Below are positions 5,283 through 10,734 of a stretch of DNA of 10,734 bases, one piece after another. How positions within the stretch are numbered: the first letter of the stretch is position 1; the number at the start of each line of letters is the position of its first letter. The DNA comes from Pseudomonadota bacterium (GTDB taxonomy: Bacteria > Myxococcota > UBA9042 > PHBI01). A program made the translations under genes and the position numbers. The notes beneath the pieces are model-generated. The model was not told where the DNA came from. It saw only the letters and a program-made list of their open reading frames with translations, and ran no database searches. Location of the stretch: positions 1-10,734 of the forward strand of contig SYAK01000310.1 of assembly GCA_005788935.1 (NCBI GenBank). The letters are read 5' to 3'.

Positions 5283-7031
5283 ATGCGTCGTATCCTCGCC
5301 CTGTCCGCCGCCACCCTCGCGACCGTCGCCACTCCGCTCGTGACACCAGCGCCAGCCCGCGCCTGCGGCGGCTTCTTCTGTGACGCCTCGCAACCGGTCA
5401 ACCAGTCGGCCGAGCGGATCATCTTCAGCCGCGCCCCCGACGGGCAGGTCACAGCCGTCATCCAGATCCAGTACCAGGGCCCGGCCGAGCGCTTCGCCTG
5501 GATGCTGCCGGTCGCTGGCCGCCCGACCATCGCGGTGTCGTCAAACCTCGCCTTCGACCGCCTGCAGCTGGCGACGAACCCCTCCTACCGGCTGAACACG
5601 ACGGTCGAGGGGGAGTGCCTGCCCGAACCGGAAATGCAGGCGACCGCGGGCGGGGGCGACTTCTCGATGGACGCGAGCGGCCCTCCGTCCGAGGAGGACG
5701 GCGACGTGACGGTGGTCGATCAGGGCTCGGTCGGTCCCTACGACTACGTGGTCGTGTCGGTCGACCCCGCGGCCGCGACGCCAGCCGCCTCGGCCATCGC
5801 CTGGCTGCGCGACAACGGCTACGACATCGACGACGGCGGCGCCGACCGCATCGGGCCCTACCTCGCCTCGGGGATGAACCTGTTGTCGTTCCGCCTGACG
5901 AAGGGGAACGACGCGGGCGCCATTCGTCCGGTGATGATCGGCTTCGGCAGCGGCCTTGCGTCGATCCCGATCCGACCGACAGCGGTCGCGGCGGTCGCCG
6001 ACATGGGCGTCATGGTGTGGGTCCTCGGCCCGCACCGCGCCTACCCCGTCAACTACGCCTCGCTCGAGCTGAATGAGGCCCTCATCAACTGGTTCAACCC
6101 GGGCCCGACCTACAACGCAGTCGTGACCGAGGCCGCTAATCAGGCCGGCGGAAACGGCTTCGTCACCGAGGCGAGCGGCCCAGCGCGGAGTCTTGGCGAG
6201 GCGATCGCGCCAGCGTTCGAGGCGACCGCGTGGGAGCGATGGAAGGCGGACCCGTCGCAGCTCGCCACGCTCGAACAGCTGCGCCAGATGATTTCAACCT
6301 TCGCGGCCTATGACGGCCTCGGGGATGCGGTCTCGGAACACCTCGCGCTGCCCGCTGAAGTCCCTGTCGCGGCGTTCCTGCAGTGCCCGTGGTGCTACGA
6401 GCTTCCGACGGATAGCGACGGCGTCGTGACAGGCTTCGACGTCGCGGGCTTCGTCACCGACGTCGACGCGGAGGTCATCGCGCCCGTGCGCGCCACCCAG
6501 GCGCTCTTCGCGCGCGATGTCACCGCGACCCGCCTATACACCACGCTCAGCGCCGACGAGATGAACGTCGACCCGTCCTTCGACTTCAACCCGGACCTGC
6601 CCGAGGTGTCGCCCGCCCACGTCGCCGACCGCGTCATCGAGTGCTCGCCCGAGTTGCAACGGTCGGAGGCGCCGTGGCGCGTCTCGCTCGGCGACGGACA
6701 GGTCGTGCGCGGCTTCGGCGCGAGCTGGCCATTCTCGCTCGACACCTCGAACATGCCGGCCAACGCGCGCGTCGTGCGCATCGGGCCGACCGGCCCGGGC
6801 GAGGTGGTGGTCGACAACGCGGCGCCGATCGGCAGCGACCTCGCGACCCACAACGCCGAGGTAACGCGCCAGGCCGAGGCCCTCATCGCGAGCCGCGGCG
6901 AGACCGTCGACGCGGTGAGCGGTGGCGGCGGCGGCGGGTGTGGCGCTGGCGGCGCTGGTACGGGGTGGGCATTCCTCGCGGGCGGACTCGTGGCCGGGCT
7001 CGGGCTCGCGCGACGCCCCCGCCGGACCTGA
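5283..7031 (+). CDS. DUF2330 secreted protein with MYXO-CTERM-type C-terminal anchor
   Basis: This 582-residue exported protein has a Sec signal peptide at residues 1-27 (MRRILALSAATLATVATPLV core, APARA cleavage site). The mature protein opens with CGGFFC (28-33), the hallmark N-terminus of DUF2330 proteins. The body has WMLPVAG near residue 73, characteristic of the family, and a CPWC pair (C368, C371) that could form a disulphide. The tail is SGGGGGGCGAGGAG, then a helix (WAFLAGGLVAGLGLA) and RRPRRT. This Gly-rich linker, invariant-type Cys (C553), transmembrane stretch and Arg cluster match the MYXO-CTERM sorting signal processed by myxosortases for surface display. Function of DUF2330 is unknown. 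ATG 5283 has AAGGAG ten bases upstream. There is no clear operon partner. Confidence 0.88.
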   Translation: MRRILALSAATLATVATPLVTPAPARACGGFFCDASQPVNQSAERIIFSRAPDGQVTAVIQIQYQGPAERFAWMLPVAGRPTIAVSSNLAFDRLQLATNPSYRLNTTVEGECLPEPEMQATAGGGDFSMDASGPPSEEDGDVTVVDQGSVGPYDYVVVSVDPAAATPAASAIAWLRDNGYDIDDGGADRIGPYLASGMNLLSFRLTKGNDAGAIRPVMIGFGSGLASIPIRPTAVAAVADMGVMVWVLGPHRAYPVNYASLELNEALINWFNPGPTYNAVVTEAANQAGGNGFVTEASGPARSLGEAIAPAFEATAWERWKADPSQLATLEQLRQMISTFAAYDGLGDAVSEHLALPAEVPVAAFLQCPWCYELPTDSDGVVTGFDVAGFVTDVDAEVIAPVRATQALFARDVTATRLYTTLSADEMNVDPSFDFNPDLPEVSPAHVADRVIECSPELQRSEAPWRVSLGDGQVVRGFGASWPFSLDTSNMPANARVVRIGPTGPGEVVVDNAAPIGSDLATHNAEVTRQAEALIASRGETVDAVSGGGGGGCGAGGAGTGWAFLAGGLVAGLGLARRPRRT

Positions 7032-7050
7032 GGCCCGGTCCACGGTGCGG

Positions 7051-7632
7051 GTGACGCCACTCGGTGCGTTGGGCCGGCCCTCAGGCGTCGTCCGAGCCGC
7101 TGGCGCGCCTGGCGTAAGGGGCCTCCGTCAAGCTTCCGCAAGTCCGCGCATCAGGGCGTGGCTTGCAGGCGCCCTACTTCCGCGCATCCTGGATGCATGC
7201 GATGACGTATCCTCGCCCGAAGCGCCACCATCGCTCGAGGTGGGGACTGGCACCTGGCGCTTCGAGCCGCTCGAGGATGGCGCCGCGCTGTCGCTGGTCC
7301 GTGGCGCACAGGGCGGCTGGCACCTGTGGGTCGCGCTGCGCGTGCACGGCGTCGCCGACGACACCGGAAGCCTCGAGGTCACCCACTTCCCTTTGGCGAC
7401 CCCCGAGTCCGCGGCCCGCACCTCCCACGGCCTCCGCCTCGACCCGCCGAACGCCGAGGGCTTCCGCGCCTACCTCGGCTGGCCCGCCATTTTGCAGGAT
7501 CCGGCCTGCGCCGTCGGCCGCCCGTACCGCGTCGAGGTCGTCTTCCGCCCCGCCTCGGGCGGTCGACTCACCGCCCACCGCGACATCCTGATCGACCCCG
7601 GCGATGACCCGCCTCCGCCCTGCCCTCCGTGA
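7051..7632 (+). CDS. Lipoprotein-like protein with GAQGGWHLW motif; start unresolved
   Basis: The solid part is residues ILDAC onward: a lipobox-like LDAC (Cys at 7198-7200) followed by a Ser/Pro linker, LEVGTGTWRFEPLEDG, LVRGAQGGWHLWVALRVHG, a beta-rich middle, GWPAILQDPACAVGRPYRV and a Pro/Cys end. I recall such GAQGGWHVW proteins as a recurrent lipoprotein type in myxobacteria; their function is unknown. The two later Cys (DPAC and the final CPP) could pair. No ATG lies in frame before the Cys. GTG 7051 gives 193 residues but a very long, non-hydrophobic N-terminus. The stretch RIRAWLAGALLPRIL looks like a poor signal peptide broken by Pro-Arg, and an ATC (7150) sits where a start would be expected. 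Coding bias is weak (third-position GC near 60%) until about 7185. It may have a damaged 5' end. Confidence 0.55.
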   Translation: MTPLGALGRPSGVVRAAGAPGVRGLRQASASPRIRAWLAGALLPRILDACDDVSSPEAPPSLEVGTGTWRFEPLEDGAALSLVRGAQGGWHLWVALRVHGVADDTGSLEVTHFPLATPESAARTSHGLRLDPPNAEGFRAYLGWPAILQDPACAVGRPYRVEVVFRPASGGRLTAHRDILIDPGDDPPPPCPP

Positions 7633-7826
7633 CACCACTCGCCTTTGGGACTGACCTTGGGGATCGACTTCGGGGGTCGTGTCCGAATTTGTGGACTTGG
7701 CGGATCAGTCTCTGCCGACGAGACCGACCGTCAGCTCGCCGATTCCCACAGCCGGGCATCCGTGCTAGGCGGCGGCGGTTGAGGTGTCGCCAGCGCTGAC
7801 GGTTGGCGCAAACCCAGGAGCCCCGC

Positions 7827-8234
7827 ATGAAGGCCACATCCGCTCTCAGACGTCTCGCCGCCGTTGCGGCCACCGCGCTGCTGTCCCTCGCCGCCTGCAA
7901 GTCCGCCCCGGATGCGGCCGCGACGAGTCCCGCCGCACCCGCCGGGCCTGCGCCCGCGGGCCAGGCGGCCCCAGCGACCGACGGGGTCGCCGCCGCCCCA
8001 ACCCAGCCGGCAGGCCAGTGCGTCCCCGAGGCTCCACCGCTCGCTGAGGTGCCCACGACCTTCGACTGCACCCAGCCAGCCCCGCTCGTCGCCTGCTGCA
8101 AGGCGCTGCTGCCGCGCTGCGAGGCCTGCGTTGACCGCAACCGCGATATCGACGCCGCCTGGCGCGCAGCCTGCAAGCCGGACGAGGCGGCCCCGTCTGC
8201 GCCAGCGACCGTCCCGCCCGTCAACACGCCGTGA
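7827..8234 (+). CDS. Small Cys-rich lipoprotein
   Basis: The product has 135 residues. The signal peptide MKATSALRRLAAVAATALLS ends in the lipobox LAAC with Cys24, so it is predicted to be a lipoprotein processed by signal peptidase II. A low-complexity Ala/Pro linker (about 30-70) is followed by a compact module with seven cysteines: QCVPEAPP, FDC, ACCKALLPRCEAC and WRAAC. The CC-x6-C-x2-C core suggests a small disulphide-bonded or metal-binding fold; an odd number of Cys beyond the lipidated one leaves one free or intermolecular. An Ala/Pro tail ends the protein. I do not recognise a named family. ATG 7827 has AGGAG (7816-7820) at a six-base spacing, so it is preferred over the in-frame TTG at 7803. 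It is separated by 46 bases from the following gene on the same strand. Confidence 0.75.
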   Translation: MKATSALRRLAAVAATALLSLAACKSAPDAAATSPAAPAGPAPAGQAAPATDGVAAAPTQPAGQCVPEAPPLAEVPTTFDCTQPAPLVACCKALLPRCEACVDRNRDIDAAWRAACKPDEAAPSAPATVPPVNTP

Positions 8235-8280
8235 GCCGCCTGCGCGGACCTCGCACCAGCCGACGCGCGGCACGCTGAGC

Positions 8281-9597
8281 ATGCCCGGCCGCACCCTCCC
8301 GCCCGGCACCGACCCCGATGGCCTCGCCGCCCGGCTCGAGGTGCTGGGGGCGTGGCTGCAGGCCCGTCAGCCGCTCTGGCAGCCTCGGGCTGTCACCGGG
8401 ACAGACCCCGGCTGGGTCGCAGAAAGGCCCGAGCTTGGCACGTGGCTCCTCGCGTGCGCCGAGCGCGGGGACGACGCCGTCGACGCGCTGCATGCGACGC
8501 TGACACCCGGGTCAGTCAGCCATCCTGCCGATGCGCCGGCCCACTGGCACGCGCTCGTCGCCGAAACCGCCACGCACACCGCGTGGACCGACTGGCGGCG
8601 GCCCGACCCGGCCCAGACCAGTCGCCCACCGGGGATCCCGGGCCGCAAGTGGCTTGAAATCATCGGCTTCACGACCGCCATCGCGCAGACGGCCAGCCCC
8701 GCAGCACCCTCCGATGCGTCCGACGTGCACGAGGTGCACGAGGTGCCCGACGTGCACGAGGTGCCATGGATCGCCGACTGGTGTGCTGGCAAGGCCCACG
8801 TCGGCCGGACGCTCGCGAAGGCCCTCGGCAGGCGCCTCTGGGCCCTCGACCACGACGCCGCCCTCGCCCGGGACGCGGCTGGCCTCGCGGAGGCCGACGG
8901 CGTCCACCTCCGCTTTGAACGCTGCGACCTGCTGGCCGGTCCGCCACGGTCGTCGCCGCGACCGCTCGAGTGGGTCGTGGGGCTCCACGCCTGCGGCGGC
9001 CTCGGCAACCGTCTGCTCGACTTCGCCATCGCCGAGGAGGCCCCTGCCGTCGCCCTCGCGCCATGCTGCCTGCATCGGCACCATGGCGCACCTGGCTGGC
9101 CGACCCGCTCTGAAACGGCGCGCGCGACCGGCCTCACGCTCGACCACGCAGCCCTCCGCCTCGCGACCGCGGACGAGGTCGTCGCGCGCCCAACCCTCCG
9201 ACTACGAAGGCGACGCGACGAGGGGTTCCGGCAGGCGGTCGACCTGCGCCTCCGCGAGCTGACCGGCGAGGATCGTCACCATCCACTCGGCACGCTGCCC
9301 GCGGCATGGTTCGACTCCGAATTCAAGGACTTCGCTCTCCGCGTCGGCGACCGACTCGGGCGCGACCTCGGTCCGCCAGCGGCCCTCGCGTCCGCGCTCC
9401 GCGAGGGGACCCGCCGCGCCACCCGGGCCCGCGCGCTTGGAGCCGTCCGCGCCGTCTTCCGTCGACCGATCGAGCTCTTCGCCGCCCTCGATCGCGCCCT
9501 CTGGCTGGCCGAACATGGCCGCCGCGTGCGCCTCGCCCCCTTCTGCTCCCCGCGCGTCACCCCGCGCAACCTCCTCATCACGGGCGTATGCGCATGA
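8281..9597 (+). CDS. SAM-dependent methyltransferase, Methyltransf_32 type
   Basis: This 438-residue soluble protein has an N-terminal helical region (about 10-115). GIPGRKWLEIIGF (118-130) precedes the SAM-binding motif I, WIADWCAGKAHVGRTLA (163-179). The acidic end of strand 2 is ALDHD (188-192), a CDLL block lies at 215-218, and the signature GLHACGGLGNRLLD (234-247) is followed by ALAPCCLHR (258-266). The LHACG...PCC pair is typical of Methyltransf_32 (the GSTCD/METTL25 group and bacterial homologues). The C-terminus PFCSPRVTPRNLLITG fits the bacterial members as I recall them. The substrate is unknown; RNA or protein is possible. Motif I reads GKAH where GKGH is usual. A short repeat (VHEV) interrupts the segment before motif I. 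ATG 8281 lacks a clear Shine-Dalgarno, and the frame is open further upstream only as a shadow of the lipoprotein gene. Confidence 0.8.
   Translation: MPGRTLPPGTDPDGLAARLEVLGAWLQARQPLWQPRAVTGTDPGWVAERPELGTWLLACAERGDDAVDALHATLTPGSVSHPADAPAHWHALVAETATHTAWTDWRRPDPAQTSRPPGIPGRKWLEIIGFTTAIAQTASPAAPSDASDVHEVHEVPDVHEVPWIADWCAGKAHVGRTLAKALGRRLWALDHDAALARDAAGLAEADGVHLRFERCDLLAGPPRSSPRPLEWVVGLHACGGLGNRLLDFAIAEEAPAVALAPCCLHRHHGAPGWPTRSETARATGLTLDHAALRLATADEVVARPTLRLRRRRDEGFRQAVDLRLRELTGEDRHHPLGTLPAAWFDSEFKDFALRVGDRLGRDLGPPAALASALREGTRRATRARALGAVRAVFRRPIELFAALDRALWLAEHGRRVRLAPFCSPRVTPRNLLITGVCA
8722..8766 (+). repeat. Short in-frame tandem repeat inside the methyltransferase gene
   Basis: GACGTGCACGAGGTG occurs at 8722-8736 and again at 8749-8763, with an extra CACGAGGTG unit (8737-8745) between. 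All units are multiples of three, so the protein reads DVHEVHEVPDVHEVP (residues 148-162) without a frame change. It lies in the linker directly before SAM motif I and looks like a recent slippage or duplication product. Confidence 0.75.
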
Positions 9598-9697
9598 CGT
9601 ATTCACGTGCCTGATTTGACCGTTTCGGACGATTGCGCTGGCTCCACCTCGCGAACCGATGGACCCTGAAGGCCAGACCCCGAGGCAAGAGCTCAGG

Positions 9698-10734
9698 ATG
9701 TCACCCACCACGCCCGACACCAGCCCGGTCGTCGTCTTCGGCCCAAGCGCCGAGGCTCGCGACGCCGTGTCCGCCGCCGTGACGCGCCTCGCGCTGCCGC
9801 GCCCGGAGGTGTTCGCCGACGCCTCGCCCGCGTTCGCGCTGTCGACCGCCCGCACCGACGCCGTCCTCATCGCCTGCCTCGGCCGCGAGCCTGTAACAGC
9901 CCTCGCCCCCTTCGACGCGGCTCTCCACGCGGGGCCGAACCGCGCCTCGGTCGTCGTGGCGTGGCAGGCAGACGCGCACCTCGTCGGAGCGCTCGCCGAG
10001 CTCTGTGAAGCGCTCGTCACGTTCGTGCCAGCCTGCCTAACCGGCGGCGACGGCGCGCTCGGCGGGGCCATCGAGGCTGTCCGACGGCAGGACAGGCGCC
10101 TCATCGCACGTCACACCGCCGAGCAGCGGCAGGGCCGCGAGAACGACCGCCTGCGACGCGACCTTCAGCTCGCGTGGGCGGTCCTCCAGGAGACGCCAGC
10201 CGTCATCTACGCGAAGGACACGGCCCTCCGCTACACACTCAGCAACACGAGCCACGCAACGCTCTCGGGCCGGTCGGTCGCCGAGATCATCGGGCGGACC
10301 GAGACCGAGCTCTTCGGGGACGTCTCGGCGCCCGTCGAGCAGCTCGCGCGACAGGTGCTCCAAACGGGCGACCCCGTCGTGTCCGAGTTCGACATCGATC
10401 TCCACGGGGAGGCGCGCACCTTCCTCGAGACCATCTTCCCCATCCGCGCGCCAGACGGGACGCCGCTCGGCCTCGCGGGCACGGCCACGGATCTCACCGA
10501 GAGTCGCCGGACGCAGCGCAAACTCCAGCGCCTCCGTCGCACCTTCCAGGTCATCCTGAACGACAGCCCGGTCGCGCTGATGCTCGTCGCGCCCGACGGC
10601 CGCGTGACGCTGTCGAACGAAGAGGCCGAGCGACTCCTCGAGCGATCCCCGGTCGCGGGCCTCGAGCTCTCGGGCGTCCTCACCGATGAGGCCTCGCGGC
10701 GACACCTCGCCCAGCTGCAGAACGTCGTCGCGGC
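9698..10734 (+). CDS. Multi-PAS signalling protein with receiver-like N-terminus (partial, runs off the window)
   Basis: 345 codons are visible with no stop. Residues 9-128 have the alternating strand/helix pattern of a receiver domain (SPVVVFGPSAEARDAV, TDAVLIACLG, ASVVVAW, then a helix GGAIEAVRR), but the phosphoacceptor Asp position is occupied by Ala/Cys (LIAC, 57-60), so it is probably a non-phosphorylated pseudo-receiver. An Arg/Glu-rich coiled-coil follows (128-160). Next is a PAS_4-type domain (about 165-268; TPAVIYAKDTALRYTLSN, SEFDIDLHGEARTFLETIFP, GTATDLTESRR), another helical linker and the start of a second PAS (ILNDSPVALMLVAPDGRVTL, 286-305). A histidine kinase or other output domain probably lies beyond the window. 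ATG 9698 has AAGAG six bases upstream; in-frame ATG 9659 would add 13 residues. There is no signal peptide or membrane helix, so it is cytoplasmic. Confidence 0.8.
   Translation, partial: MSPTTPDTSPVVVFGPSAEARDAVSAAVTRLALPRPEVFADASPAFALSTARTDAVLIACLGREPVTALAPFDAALHAGPNRASVVVAWQADAHLVGALAELCEALVTFVPACLTGGDGALGGAIEAVRRQDRRLIARHTAEQRQGRENDRLRRDLQLAWAVLQETPAVIYAKDTALRYTLSNTSHATLSGRSVAEIIGRTETELFGDVSAPVEQLARQVLQTGDPVVSEFDIDLHGEARTFLETIFPIRAPDGTPLGLAGTATDLTESRRTQRKLQRLRRTFQVILNDSPVALMLVAPDGRVTLSNEEAERLLERSPVAGLELSGVLTDEASRRHLAQLQNVVA

Noticed and set aside
7082..7111. Inverted repeat CAGGCG / CGCCTG after the DUF2330 gene
   Set aside because: Six-base arms with an 18-base loop and no T-run are expected by chance in this GC-rich sequence.
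7708..7724. Possible terminator hairpin GTCTC / GAGAC after the 7632 stop
   Set aside because: The stem is only five pairs with a mismatch just beyond and there is no T-run; it is too weak to call.
7743..7771. Promoter-like TTCCCA and TAGGCG with 17-bp spacing before the Cys-rich lipoprotein
   Set aside because: The -10 matches the consensus at only two positions; the rest of the 194-base gap (7633-7826) shows nothing convincing apart from the AGGAG ribosome-binding site.
9616..9644. TTGACC -35-like element before the PAS gene
   Set aside because: No acceptable -10 at 16-18 bp spacing (the sequence there is CTGGCTC).
9202..10104. A 300-codon minus-strand open frame across the methyltransferase end and the PAS gene start
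   Set aside because: It spans two well-supported plus-strand genes and the gap between them; its translation is low-complexity Arg/Ala/Ser with no domain. It is open because stops are rare at this GC content.

Overview
The window is very GC-rich (about 70% or more by eye), with G/C at most third codon positions. It looks like a myxobacterium (Myxococcota), probably outside Myxococcus itself. Three things point there: a DUF2330 secreted protein with a C-terminal Cys, transmembrane helix and Arg cluster of the MYXO-CTERM type; a small lipoprotein carrying a VRGAQGGWHLW motif that I associate from memory with myxobacterial lipoproteins; and a Cys-rich lipoprotein of a similar taxonomic flavour. 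This is inferred from protein families; there is no marker gene in the window.

Layout. Positions 1-2582 (+) hold the 3' part of a tightly coupled Mrp-type cation/proton antiporter operon: the end of an MrpB-like gene, then mrpC, mrpD, mrpF and mrpG. Successive genes overlap by four bases (13 for B/C), and no mrpE is present. The MrpD-like subunit keeps the conserved Glu but has replaced the three membrane lysines expected in this family. The operon runs convergently into a minus-strand GIY-YIG (UvrC N-terminal/Cho-like) nuclease gene (2398-3474), overlapping it by 185 bp. Between that nuclease and the next plus-strand gene is an unusually AT-rich island with a 21-bp-periodic array of TGTTTCA half-sites that looks like a tandem operator. 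A 14-codon leader ORF is followed by a two-repeat PQ-loop/SWEET-like membrane protein (3722-4297).

Positions 4383-5135 encode a signal peptide and, in the same frame after one TGA codon, a beta-barrel-like protein. This is either a gene broken by a nonsense mutation or a readthrough case. Next come the DUF2330 MYXO-CTERM protein (5283-7031), whose Shine-Dalgarno sequence sits directly beside a hairpin; a lipoprotein-like ORF with no convincing start (to 7632); a small Cys-rich lipoprotein (7827-8234); a Methyltransf_32-type methyltransferase with a small in-frame repeat before its SAM motif (8281-9597); and a multi-PAS signalling protein with a degenerate receiver-like N-terminus that runs off the right end (9698-10734).

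Apart from the Mrp operon, the genes look like independent units with short intergenic gaps. Several are envelope proteins (PQ-loop, barrel, DUF2330, two lipoproteins), but I see no single pathway joining them. I found no tRNA, rRNA, insertion sequence, CRISPR array or phage gene. No intergenic stretch exceeds 300 bases.
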